Below, in pieces: positions 54,900 to 64,000 of a stretch of 64,000 nucleotides of DNA. Below the pieces are notes generated by a model. It was not told the origin of the DNA. It worked only from the letters and a program-made list of their open reading frames with translations, and made no database searches. The DNA is from Eshraghiella sp045129695 (GTDB lineage Bacteria; Bacillota; Clostridia; Lachnospirales; Lachnospiraceae). The DNA is taken from the NCBI GenBank assembly GCA_045129695.1, contig JBGVJZ010000035.1, positions 19,367 to 83,366 of the forward strand, read 5' to 3'. Every line of letters begins with the position of its first letter. Position 1 is the stretch's first letter. A program made the translations under genes and the position numbers.

Positions 54900-55881
54900 C
54901 CCCGCAAGTCTCCTTCCAAGTCTTTCCTCTAATTATAAATATCTGACTATTCCATTGAAAAATTTTATACAGAAGCAACATAATCAGTACTGCTTCCAAT
55001 GGTGCAGCAATTATGTGCCTCCAATCCAATGATAAAATTTTGTGAAAAAACATCACAGCCGGTATATGCATGACATATATAAACATGGTATCTGAACCGA
55101 TTTTAGTAAAAAAGAATCTTTTTTTTGTCATATTAGTCAGAAGAAAAAAACTAATCCCGCCACCCAAAATATAACATATAATCCTAAGTACACAACCATT
55201 TTCAAATTCTAATACTCCATAGCCTTGCGACTGCCACAGAAATTCAACAGGAAGTCTGCCTCTGATAATAACATACAATATCATACTTACAATAAGTACA
55301 CCTGCACCAATTTTACAATATCTATTCCACCCGGTCTCCATCTTACATAACACACCTGCAAGAAAATACGGAAGAAAAACCAACGTTCGTGAAAGAGATA
55401 ACCGATAATCAATTTCTTTTATCCCTCCTGCAAAACAGCCTGTTGCTATGGCAACAATCACAACAATCATCTTAATCTGCCATTTCCATTTTAATCTATC
55501 TTCCATTAAGTAATAAAGTGCTCCTATTAATGACCACAACGCAAGACTTAACAAATACCATAAATGCCAGTAAGGTGTTATGATTGATCCAATCCTTTGA
55601 TTAACGCAAAAATCGAATACTAAATATATACTCTGAAATACAATATAATAAATAATTGCTTTTCGTGCCTGAGCAAGACAGCTTCTTATATTTCTCAAAA
55701 ATAATCCGGACAAAAATGTGAACATCGGCATATGAACTAAATAAACAATACGATAAATTTCATACAGTATTTTATTATCATAAATCATGGGTTCTATCAA
55801 ATGTCCGTATACAACCATTGTCATTAACAGCAGCTTTAAATTACAATAACCGGCATCTCTGTGCTTCAATACTATTTCCAT
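54886..55881 (-). CDS. Acyltransferase family 3 membrane protein
   Basis: 331 residues with about ten membrane helices and the family-3 start (LLLMTMVVYGHLIEP, then HMPMFTFLSGLFL). Such proteins move acyl groups, usually acetyl, onto surface sugars. There is no extracellular SGNH domain, so it differs from the full OatA. It is first in an operon with an ECF sigma and an anti-sigma, so surface acylation as a stress response is a fair inference. Confidence 0.82.
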   Translation of the reverse strand: MEIVLKHRDAGYCNLKLLLMTMVVYGHLIEPMIYDNKILYEIYRIVYLVHMPMFTFLSGLFLRNIRSCLAQARKAIIYYIVFQSIYLVFDFCVNQRIGSIITPYWHLWYLLSLALWSLIGALYYLMEDRLKWKWQIKMIVVIVAIATGCFAGGIKEIDYRLSLSRTLVFLPYFLAGVLCKMETGWNRYCKIGAGVLIVSMILYVIIRGRLPVEFLWQSQGYGVLEFENGCVLRIICYILGGGISFFLLTNMTKKRFFFTKIGSDTMFIYVMHIPAVMFFHKILSLDWRHIIAAPLEAVLIMLLLYKIFQWNSQIFIIRGKTWKETCGDGSV

Positions 55882-55910
55882 TACATAATTCCTTTCTTCC
55901 TTTCTATGGA

Positions 55911-55939
55911 TTAGAGACCGTAGAAAAGAAAACGTTACA
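55911..55939 (-). promoter_or_regulatory. ECF-type promoter of the acyltransferase operon
   Basis: On the minus strand TGTAACGTTTT (start of -35 at 55939) is followed about 15 nt later by GGTCTCTAA (box at 55913-55919), like the TGTAAC / CGTCTAA promoters of clostridial ECF factors. Confidence 0.55.
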
Positions 55940-56060
55940 ATTTTTTTATAATTCGGGGAAGATTTCCTTATCTTGATTCTAATTGTTTTTATATCTCAAA
56001 AAACTGACTCACTAAACAAACTTAAAAGAGCCTTAACATCACCGCTAATATTCTTTTGAT

Positions 56061-58541
56061 TTAGTTGTTATTTTTTATAATATCAATCGGATTAAGTGCC
56101 CAAATCTTTATCATAGGAACAATAAATGACACAAATGCAAGTACAAAAATCAATAAAACATTTTCTATAACTATATCACCTCTAAAAACAAGGAAATCAA
56201 TGTTTGGTATCATTTTCCCAAAAGCAAAGGTTTGAAGTGAATTTATCAATAAATCATTAGTTTTATTAACTAATAATGCATACCCAAGGACAGCAATCAC
56301 TGCAGTGCATACCGCTATAAAGAATACTTGCAATCCAAAAATAAAACCTATAATATAATGCTTCATTCCTAATGCTTTAAGAATACCTATTTCCTGCATT
56401 TTACTATTTATCATTCTTGATGAATAGTTCATCAAAATTAATACCACTGCAACGCATAAAATTGATGATATTACTTCAAAAATCGGAACAAAAATATCTA
56501 CTATCTTTGTCATTGTATACAAACTATCACTTACTATCAGGTTATTTTGAAATCCAAGAGTTGTTGCAGTATCATATACAATTTTTATATCTTCTTTACC
56601 ATTAAAATATAGTCCTGTAATATAAAAATTATCTTTAGCAAAAAGATTATATACGTTATCACTGACAATAAACGTTCCCGCCATGTTGTTTTGCTCAGAT
56701 ACAAATAGTCCCACTATTTTTATTTCTTGTGAAAAAAGCCTGTCCTCCGTTTCCAATCCGGAATATAAATAATGGCTTAAACTCTCTGTATGAGGAATAA
56801 ACTCATCAAGATTTGTTTCCGTATAATGTGTTCCAAAAACACTATTATACACACTCATCTCCATAAGAACCTCATCATCATTTAATTCAATTCCATAAAA
56901 ATCGGATTTTCTTACTTGTGGGATATCTGATGTAAACATTTTTTTATTACCAAATTGTAGTGCATAATGCCATACCATATCCCAGGATGGATTTTGTACA
57001 GTCTCCTCATAGAAATTAGGATTAAGTGAATAACAAAAACCATACATCGTGTGAATATCATCTACCAAGCTTAAAACCTCTTCGTTTTCAAGTAGTTTAT
57101 TCACATTGTCATAATTTATTTTTCCCAAGTTAGAAAATAAACTTTTATACTTATCTTTATATCCCGTGTCTATAATTGCATTTATATATCCTCTTGAAAC
57201 ACAACTATATGATTCACGAATACCCCAATAATATTCCCCAAGCAAGTCTTCATAAGAATCTGCATAAGCAAGCTGTCCATTCTTTAACATAATATCCGCT
57301 AAATAATCAGTAATAATTATTCCCGTTGGATGAAAATAATCTGATTTGGCAATATATTTCAATTCACCAAATTTTTCAACCAAAAATTCTTCATCTACAA
57401 CCATTACACCAAGCGGCTCTATACTATACAACGATTCATCAAAAACATTAGACGACATTCCTGCTGAAACCTGACTTTGATTAATAAATATGTTTGATTT
57501 ATAAACCTTGTATATTTCATTACTATAACCGGAATTGTAAAATTCCATAATTTCCGTTTCTTCAATTTTAGCAAATCCATTAATTACTTTATTTAACTTT
57601 TCAGAATTATTTTGTTGTGTTTCGTTAAAAGTTTTTGTCAAAAACACAGATTCCGAATCGTTTTTTTCAAATTCTTTTTTAATTATCTGTGCGGAATCAA
57701 ATCTGGTTATTGTTTGTGCTAAAAGCAAAACAATCATAATTATTGCTACCATAAATGAATACAACAATATCCTGGGAAATTTGTTTTTAAAAAAAGCCTT
57801 TCGAATTTTAGTTTTGTTAAAAGACGGAATAATAAATTCTTTTTTCTCTTTTTCTAATGAATCTTCTATTAACTCATTTAAATTATCAGATATAATTTCA
57901 CCATTAGATATTTCAATTATTCTATCTGCATATTGACTAGCAGAATTTTTATCGTGTGAAATAACAAGAACTAAATTCTCTTTCGCAAGAGACTGGAGTA
58001 ATTCCATAATTTCAACCGTTGTATCCGAATCAAGATTACCTGTTGGTTCATCCGCAAGAATATACTTAGGTTTTTTAATTAACGCTCTTGCAATTGCAAC
58101 TCTCTGGCGTTCTCCACCGGATAATTCAGATGGATACTTCTCCTCGTAGCCTTCAAGTCCTACTTTTTTCAATGTAGCATAAACAAGAGCATTATCTGCT
58201 ATCCCTTGTAAATCCAACGCCAACGATACATTATCAAAAACTGTAAATTCATTAAGCAAATAAAAATCCTGAAATATAAAGCCTATATATGTATTTCTAT
58301 AATCCGAAAATTTAGATTTTTTCAATGAGGATAGATTAAAATCATCCACTTCAATACTACCAGAAGTAGGGCAATCAAGTCCTCCAATTAAATTCAACAA
58401 CGTTGATTTACCGCTGCCACTTCTTCCAAGAATAAAAATTAATCCCTTGTCCGGCAAACTTAAATCAATATCCTTTAAAGCTTGGTGTGATTTACCCTTT
58501 TTTGATTTATATAATTTACATAATGATAATATTTTCATCAT
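56061..58541 (-). CDS. ABC transporter with fused ATPase and FtsX-type permease (MacB-like)
   Basis: 826 residues. An ATPase domain (1-220) has Walker A GRSGSGKST, signature ELSGGERQR and Walker B YILADEPTG. Next come one membrane helix (about 253-275), a 410-residue extracytoplasmic domain and three C-terminal helices (SSRMINSKMQEIGILKALGM marks the FtsX part). MacB-type homodimers export peptides or drugs, or move lipoproteins. No accessory protein or two-component system is adjacent. A perfect AATGTATACATT palindrome (58562-58573) lies just upstream. Confidence 0.88.
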   Translation of the reverse strand: MMKILSLCKLYKSKKGKSHQALKDIDLSLPDKGLIFILGRSGSGKSTLLNLIGGLDCPTSGSIEVDDFNLSSLKKSKFSDYRNTYIGFIFQDFYLLNEFTVFDNVSLALDLQGIADNALVYATLKKVGLEGYEEKYPSELSGGERQRVAIARALIKKPKYILADEPTGNLDSDTTVEIMELLQSLAKENLVLVISHDKNSASQYADRIIEISNGEIISDNLNELIEDSLEKEKKEFIIPSFNKTKIRKAFFKNKFPRILLYSFMVAIIMIVLLLAQTITRFDSAQIIKKEFEKNDSESVFLTKTFNETQQNNSEKLNKVINGFAKIEETEIMEFYNSGYSNEIYKVYKSNIFINQSQVSAGMSSNVFDESLYSIEPLGVMVVDEEFLVEKFGELKYIAKSDYFHPTGIIITDYLADIMLKNGQLAYADSYEDLLGEYYWGIRESYSCVSRGYINAIIDTGYKDKYKSLFSNLGKINYDNVNKLLENEEVLSLVDDIHTMYGFCYSLNPNFYEETVQNPSWDMVWHYALQFGNKKMFTSDIPQVRKSDFYGIELNDDEVLMEMSVYNSVFGTHYTETNLDEFIPHTESLSHYLYSGLETEDRLFSQEIKIVGLFVSEQNNMAGTFIVSDNVYNLFAKDNFYITGLYFNGKEDIKIVYDTATTLGFQNNLIVSDSLYTMTKIVDIFVPIFEVISSILCVAVVLILMNYSSRMINSKMQEIGILKALGMKHYIIGFIFGLQVFFIAVCTAVIAVLGYALLVNKTNDLLINSLQTFAFGKMIPNIDFLVFRGDIVIENVLLIFVLAFVSFIVPMIKIWALNPIDIIKNNN

Positions 58542-58668
58542 AGTTACCTCTAAAACAAGCTAATGTATACATTATCATAAAAATTATATCAGCGCAATCT
58601 ATATGTCTACTTGAGTTTCCGCAAAATGTAATTTCAAAATGAATGTAACTTTCCAAAGCACCGATTTG

Positions 58669-59043
58669 TCACTTTTTTGAAAGCTTAAGACAGAGTTGAC
58701 GGTATGCCGGGCATTTTGTCCGGAACCAGAGTCTGACGCGCTCTTTTGCATAATAAAGTATGCCCAAGCTGCCTTTTGTAATATAAAAGTTAAGTGTGTT
58801 GATTGCTTTTAGCTTACGCACACGAAAGTTTTCAAACTGGAATATCTGCTTTTTGCAACGAAAATACTCTTCGATTTTCCAACGTGAAAAGTACGTTCTT
58901 GCCACTCGGATCACATCATCCTTAGATTTAATTTCTTTATTGGTGGCAAGCATCATTGGATGTTCGTTAATGCCATAAACAAGCACCCGATAAATATCTT
59001 TTGTGGATGGCAGATGTAAAACTCCAATTAAAGAAATATTAAG
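58669..59043 (-). pseudogene. IS4-like transposase, 3' fragment
   Basis: The frame reads back from about 59043 without a start, covering LPSTKDIYRVLVYG, then ARTYFSRWKIEEYF and FENFRVRKLKAINTLNFY, the C-terminal DDE region of IS4-type transposases with the YxxRWxIEExF signature. The N-terminal two thirds are absent. It abuts the shortened AbiEii gene, so an insertion removed that gene's 3' end and then decayed. No terminal inverted repeat was found. Confidence 0.7.
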
Positions 59044-59732
59044 TGCTGAAGCTCGTTAGAATTATTAAGGAATGCCTTGATTTCCGGCATTTCAAACAAC
59101 TTTACAACGTCATATATATGTCTAACTTTTGTGTTAATACTACCACATATTGTATGTCGTTTTACAGACATTAATTTATCTACAAATGTTCTTTCAATAT
59201 TCAAAACATTTAATGTAACATTCTTCAACTCAAATCTATGTATATCATCCTCTCCACCGTTTTCTTCAAGAAATTCTTGAATATATGATTTAAGTACTTT
59301 CTTAGAATATGGATCTGGCCGAACACTACTACCTATCTCTAGCTTGACGCGGTTAGCTACATCATCAAACCACACATACATGCTTTTACTTCTATTAGAA
59401 CGTTCGGCATCTATTTTTTCAACATTAGCACCAACTGTCATGATATTCTCAATTTGCTTTATGGTTTTATCGCATAGTTTATCACTAAACTCCATTCCTA
59501 AAAAAGTTAAATCTATATCTTCAGAGAATCTTTCAATAGAACCAGGATAACATTTACTGAGTGAAGTTCCTCCTTTAAATACACACTGATCAGAATATTC
59601 ACTATCCGCCAGATTCTTTAGTAGCATTACAATATAATAATCACGTATAATTGCAGCTTCAGGTAAATGCTTTTGCATTGCAACAATTGATACTAAATAC
59701 TTAAACTCCTTTGGATATTCGTGCAATCTCAT
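59028..59732 (-). CDS. AbiEii-type nucleotidyltransferase toxin, 3' truncated
   Basis: 234 residues against about 300 in the family. The nucleotidyltransferase motifs are intact: FKGGTSLSK (near residue 54) and RFSEDIDLTF with the metal Asp residues. The frame runs into the transposase fragment and stops there, ending NELQHLIFL. Type IV toxins of this family modify tRNA or other targets with nucleotides and cause abortive infection. The catalytic half is present but the C-terminus is not, so activity is uncertain. It overlaps its antitoxin gene by 32 nt. Confidence 0.75.
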   Translation of the reverse strand: MRLHEYPKEFKYLVSIVAMQKHLPEAAIIRDYYIVMLLKNLADSEYSDQCVFKGGTSLSKCYPGSIERFSEDIDLTFLGMEFSDKLCDKTIKQIENIMTVGANVEKIDAERSNRSKSMYVWFDDVANRVKLEIGSSVRPDPYSKKVLKSYIQEFLEENGGEDDIHRFELKNVTLNVLNIERTFVDKLMSVKRHTICGSINTKVRHIYDVVKLFEMPEIKAFLNNSNELQHLIFL

Positions 59733-60414
59733 ATATCTCCTCCATTCTAGGATGCTTATACTCTGAAAGTGCTGACAGATACATACTAAGATTATTCTTC
59801 ACTCCATAATATTTTAAGATTTCTTGTAAAAAAGCTATTGTTGACTTTTTATAAGAAATATTAGACACAACTTCAATTAATATATCTTCATTATAGTTCT
59901 CTGCCACACTTTGAAAATAATTAACAAATGCTGAATAATCCATATTTTGAATTGTATTAAAATTCTGTAGAACCTCTAAAGCATCAATCATATTAATAAT
60001 TTCTTGTGAATATTCAATTTGGACTTGACGAATTACAACATTTCTTATTCTTCTGGTATAGCTTTCCAATGCAGAAGACATAACAATTAATGTTTTAGGA
60101 ATCTGAGTTGTAAGCTTCAAAGCATTATATAATGAATATCCCACAACAGTTCCCGTTCCATTATCAATAAATGCTGAAGCAATTTCTCTATCCGATAGTG
60201 GTACAATTCCATATTTACCAATCTTGGGTAAATGATATATTCCCCTTGCAATTTTAACCAATTCGCCGGCCTTACACATTCTCTCAAGAGTCTTGTAATA
60301 TGCTGCTTCGCTAATCAGATTACTTAGCTTTTCTCTATATAATTTGCTTGCAAATATTAATTCATTTTCCTTGTAACTACCAATTGCATTTTTAACAAGA
60401 GGATTATTCTTCAT
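59701..60414 (-). CDS. AbiEi-family antitoxin
   Basis: 237 residues from the ATG at 60414, picked for its strong AAGGAGGTG site; the longer frame to 60459 has none. The N-terminal winged helix (NLISEAAYYKTLERMCKAGE, then ARGIYHLPKIG) is the AbiEi DNA-binding region; the C-terminal domain (about 80-237) is the antitoxin core. AbiEi proteins repress their own operon, and a 16-bp inverted repeat lies 52 nt upstream. Confidence 0.8.
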   Translation of the reverse strand: MKNNPLVKNAIGSYKENELIFASKLYREKLSNLISEAAYYKTLERMCKAGELVKIARGIYHLPKIGKYGIVPLSDREIASAFIDNGTGTVVGYSLYNALKLTTQIPKTLIVMSSALESYTRRIRNVVIRQVQIEYSQEIINMIDALEVLQNFNTIQNMDYSAFVNYFQSVAENYNEDILIEVVSNISYKKSTIAFLQEILKYYGVKNNLSMYLSALSEYKHPRMEEIYEIARISKGV

Positions 60415-60465
60415 CTTCCGCACCTCCTTACATAATTCATTAATCATATTGTTACTCATAAAAAC

Positions 60466-60504
60466 AGCATTGTCAAGTAAATTTTAATTTTACTTGACAA
60501 TGCT
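60466..60504 (-). promoter_or_regulatory. Inverted repeat at the AbiE promoter, likely AbiEi operator
   Basis: AGCATTGTCAAGTAAA (60466-60481) and its exact complement (60489-60504) flank a 7-nt centre. Each arm contains TTGACA, so the -35 box of the AbiE promoter falls inside it. Confidence 0.65.
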
Positions 60505-60529
60505 AAAATTATTCTATACACATAGAAAA

Positions 60530-60640
60530 ACCACCCTCTTGACTTTGACCGAGCATCAGGGTGGTATTTCCACTTTATTACAGGTCAACCCACCTTGTGG
60601 GCGAGCGTTGTTTTTGTAATTTCAGTGTAGCATTAGGAAA
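60530..60640 (-). ncRNA. Possible type I antitoxin RNA remnant (RatA/holin-like toxin type)
   Basis: The ACCACCCT...AGGGTGGT stem (60530-60537, 60558-60565) with TTTTT on the minus strand encloses TGACTTTGACCGAGC. GGTCAACCCACCTTGTGGG follows on the + strand. I recall this layout from loci of small holin-like type I toxins, where an antisense RNA ends in this terminator. The toxin frame that should precede it on the + strand is missing, so this is probably an orphan remnant. The RNA 5' end is not certain. Confidence 0.4.
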
Positions 60641-60726
60641 TTTTCAAGCAGGAAAGATTTTATTATAAATAATTAATTGTTTTTCCAATATTTTCGGTAT
60701 TTGAAGCATCTTTATTAATAGTTTTT

Positions 60727-63700
60727 TTATTTTACGAAGTAAAATTTATTATTAATTCTAATTCCTCCACCTGCAACGGATATATCTGCTCCTTCATAAA
60801 TATATTCTGAAATTTTATTTAATTGATTATCTATATAATAAACACCAGTTCCATCATAAACCAATCTCTTTCCATTATATGACCTAGCATCTACATCTTT
60901 AAATGTTTTGATTACATTACCGCTGTAATCGATGATTTCCGCATTATTACCATTCCCTGCTATTATGTAATTATTATCTTGAAAATCACACCACGTATAT
61001 ATTTTATCTATGAGTACATTATTTCCATTGTAAATCTTAAAATTCTTTCCGTCTGATGCAAATGCAAAATATTTTCCATTTCCATAGTACCATTTTGCTG
61101 GGCATGTTTCATAATTCTCTCGACTACAGTCTCCATTTAAATTAATTTGTGTTTCTTCCAATGTATCAACATTTATTTGGATTCTTCCTCCATTTCCATC
61201 AAAAATAGTGAAATAGCCATTTGAATAATATGCCATATGCCCCATAAATATATACTCTATATTACATTTTGTTGTTGTATACCCATTTGGTGTAACCTTT
61301 ACAAATGTGCACTCATCAAAGGAAGGGTATCCGTTACTATCATATGCCGCCATCCATAGCAATATAACAGCTTCATTGTTTAATTTGGATACAAATTCCA
61401 CTGTATCTCCACCAAGTGCCATATAAGATGCCTGTCCCTCAAAAATAACATCGCCTGAATATATATTTGTAATTGAAACACGTGCACCTGCTATTGGTGA
61501 TAATTTTGTTGTGGTTATATACATTCCATCTTTGTAGTCATAACTTATACACCCATCGGATTCTCCGTATTCTACTATTTTGTCAATATTTGTATTATAA
61601 ACAACACATAAATTACCAAATGTTCCTGCTCCATTATTAATTATAAATTTAATCTCACTTTTGCTAACATTTGCATATTCTACAGAGTCATAATTAAATG
61701 GTATTAACACATTACCTGCATTGCTTACAACACCCCATTTGCCATTTTCCTTAACACAATGCAAATTTTCAGTCCAATACATATAAGCTTCATAACCTTT
61801 TTCTGACAATACAATCCCTTGTGTCGGAGTTTCTGTCGGCTTCTGTGTTGGTGCTTCTGTCACTGGCTCTGTCGGTGCTGGTGCTTCTGTTGGTTTCTGG
61901 GTCACCGGCTCCGTTGGTTTTGGTGCTTCTGTTATCGGTTCTGTTGGAATTTCCGGCTCAGTAGGAACTTCCGTCGTTGTTTCTTCTCCTGTAATAAAGT
62001 CAATAATTGCCGGAATATCAAATTCTAATTCTTCTATATATGGACACTTAAATAATGCATCTTTTTTGTCCATTATTTTCACTTCATATTTTATTCCTAA
62101 AACTCCACTTAAAATGGATTTTTTATCTTTACCGACTCCGGCTTTTAAAGTTGGTGCATATATTTCGATTTTTATTTTTCCTGGGTCATTAAGGTCATAT
62201 TTTGCATCGGATCCAACTCCGGCTTCAATATATAAATCCATAAGATCAGCCAAACCGTAAATACAAACAACTGCATCCGGACATACTGCTAATTTAACCT
62301 TACCGGAAATGGTACTGTTTAAATCCGATGTAGTAATATCTCCTGTAAAATTAACTCCACTGTTTTTTGTTTTTTAGCTGAAGCAATGGCTGTAACCTTT
62401 GGCTCAACTTTTATCTCGCCTTCCATTGTGGCAACAACATACACATCAACAACAAAGGAGAAAGGAGAACCAAAAGTATATATAGGCAATTCGCCTACTC
62501 TTATCCTCTGTTCTTCTTTTTTACCTTTTATTGATAATGATGACGAAATAGTGGCTCCGGTCTCCACATTAAATTCAAGATTACCATCATATTCCGCATA
62601 ACCCTTTATTATCAAATCTTTAATTGTAATTTTTCCTACTATTTCAACGCCTTCTTTATATTTAGACATCATATTGCCCTTAGAATCTTTGAAACAGTTT
62701 ACATTTTTAGTACTAATACCATTAAGAGTCAGCTTTCCGTATATGTCCTCCCATTCATCAGAATATGTCAATTTCTTATCAGTAAAATTTACTTCAAAAG
62801 TTTTTTCCGAACCTGTATGGTCAAAACTACCTGAAGCAGCAACATTCTTTCCGTCAAGAACAGTTACACCTTCTGCAGGTATAAAATCATCCCAATTAGC
62901 AATTTGTGAAAACTCAATATTCATTGCAACTACAATGTCATCCAATGTTGGTTCAGTAACATCAAGTATATAATTATTACCATCCTTTTCAACCGATGTA
63001 ACTTTCAGTGCAAATAGACTTTTATACTCGTCCTTTGTTGCCAAAACAAGAACTTTACCTTCCGTAATTTCTTGTTCACTTGACACAAGTATAGTGTTGC
63101 TTTCATATACATAATCTTCCACAGTACTCAAATCAATTACATTTTCGGTGTACTCTATCTTTTCAAAATTTCCGTACTCTTTTGCAAGATAGTGCTCCCA
63201 TGTCATATCAATTGCATCAGTCGCTTCTGAGAACGAAAAGCCCTCTTCTACAGCATTAAGACTCAATCCAATATTCTCTGTAGCAAATTTAATGTAATCA
63301 TCATCCGTCAGATTTTCTTTCTCTAAACGATTCTCTATATATGTTTCTCCATATATTTTGGCAAGCTGAATAAGTGCAGACTTTTGACTAATTTCTTCAT
63401 CAAGTTTAAGGCTTTCACTTGCCACATCTAAAATGTCATTTTCAACCATAGTCTGTACATACGAAAAAATATTGCTGTCAGCTTTTACATTTTCAAAATA
63501 TGGACTGTCATTCATATAAGAACTAAGTCCAAATTTCTCCGCAAACATTATAATCCATTCTTTAGTGGTTATTTTCTCACCACTGTCAGAAGTTGTAGTG
63601 TTCTCATCCGTTATTGTGCCATTCTCACCCGTTGTAATGCCGTCCGAATTAGCATCCTTTGTAGTTCTTGGCTTTGTCACAAGCAAAACACCTGTCACAA

Positions 63701-63770
63701 TAAGTGCTATCACCACAAGGGATGCTACAACAATTATTGGCACACGATATTTTTTAATAAACTCCTTCAT
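60727..63770 (-). pseudogene. Long surface protein gene split by a -1 frameshift (SLH-like and WG-repeat regions)
   Basis: Two minus-strand frames (62319-63770, 483 residues; 60727-62253, 508 residues) are one gene. After the A6 run at 62363-62368 the first frame meets a stop, but the -1 frame continues open (SGVNFTGDITTSDLN...) into the second. The joined product would be about 1,014 residues: a cytoplasmic start, one membrane helix, an SLH-like helical region (KEWIIMFAEKFGLSSY, DNDILD-type), beta-rich domains, a Thr/Pro/Glu linker (TEAPAPTEPVTEAP) and WG repeats (NGKWGVVSNAGNVLIPF). It could be a true mutation, phase variation, slippage or a sequencing error in the A run. CAGGAGG precedes the ATG. 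Confidence 0.7.
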
Positions 63771-64000
63771 AATATTTGTCCTCCTGTAAATAATTTTTAT
63801 GGATACATTATATTCGTTTTAACGAAGATATTCAAGTAAAAGAATATTATTTACTATTAATAGGCGTTTGCGAAACTCACTCTATGAGTTAGCAATCTTA
63901 AGGCAAAAAATAAGTAGAAATTGTACTAAAAACAGATTTCAAGAAAAAAATAAGTATAGTCAGATTTTAGGCGCACTTTAATAAGCCATAGTCTTTATGG
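63771..64000. other. 230-bp upstream region at the window end
   Basis: It holds the ribosome site and probably the promoter of the split surface gene, and a short hairpin AACTCA/TGAGTT near 63873-63890. No gene is supported. Confidence 0.4.

Noticed and set aside
62361..62376. Canonical -1 ribosomal slippery heptamer at the split gene
   Set aside because: A AAA AAC is present but not in the reading phase needed; slippage on A6 stays possible but is not the classic signal.
62319..63770. The 483- and 508-codon frames as two separate genes
   Set aside because: The -1 frame is open across the join, the second frame lacks a ribosome site at its apparent start, and the domain runs on.
1..64000. 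CRISPR array, tRNA, rRNA or prophage
   Set aside because: No regular repeat-spacer series, no tRNA-like cloverleaf, no rRNA sequence and no phage structural genes were recognised.

Overview
The window looks like chromosome from a low-GC, anaerobic, flagellated Firmicute, most likely a Lachnospiraceae-type clostridium. The grounds are class III ribonucleotide reductase genes, a six-subunit Ech-type hydrogenase, a flagellin, many surface proteins with Thr/Glu/Pro-rich wall-spanning linkers, and strong AGGAGG ribosome binding sites. No rRNA, tRNA, CRISPR array or complete insertion sequence was seen. The species is not identified.

Layout. 1-1.5 kb: anaerobic nucleotide metabolism on the + strand (nrdD 3' end, nrdG, dut). 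1.5-4.8 kb: a MoxR / DUF58 / DUF4129-type membrane operon. 4.8-9.3 kb: a type IIA topoisomerase pair, flanked by a 165-bp element with 14-bp inverted ends and by a large inverted repeat at its promoter. 9.3-11.5 kb: an ECF sigma, its membrane anti-sigma and a secreted papain-like peptidase. 11.9-14 kb: a shortened WYL-type regulator and an orphan histidine kinase. 14.1-20.9 kb: a surface-sensing island whose operon ends in an ECF sigma factor fused to a membrane helix and a large extracellular region. Two matching ECF-type promoters lie in this island. 21-25.2 kb: an OmpR-type regulator, threonine synthase, a glycosyltransferase and a SleB-like hydrolase. 25.6 kb: an HNH/AP2-like protein. 26.5-31.3 kb: leucine and branched-chain genes (leuDC, ilvC, ilvN) and an HDOD protein. 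31.5-35.6 kb: a J-domain coiled-coil protein, a cation antiporter and three small proteins behind a sigma-28-like promoter. 35.7-46.5 kb: hypE-D-C-F, argC and echA-F. 46.9-51.8 kb: a 1,621-residue flagellin. 52-55.9 kb: a flotillin and an acyltransferase / ECF sigma / anti-sigma operon. 56-60.7 kb: an ABC transporter, a transposase remnant, an AbiE toxin-antitoxin pair with a shortened toxin gene, and what looks like a type I antitoxin RNA remnant. 60.7-63.8 kb: one long surface protein gene split by a -1 frameshift in an A6 run.

How the genes work together. Ech hydrogenase couples ferredoxin oxidation to H2 and ion pumping, and the adjacent hypFCDE genes build the Fe(CN)2CO part of its active site. 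Three separate ECF sigma systems (11.5, 16.6 and 54.9 kb) point to heavy investment in envelope sensing. Two of them sit in operons whose promoters look ECF-dependent, so they are probably autoregulated. The least familiar material is the membrane-tethered ECF sigma operon and the modular giant flagellin.
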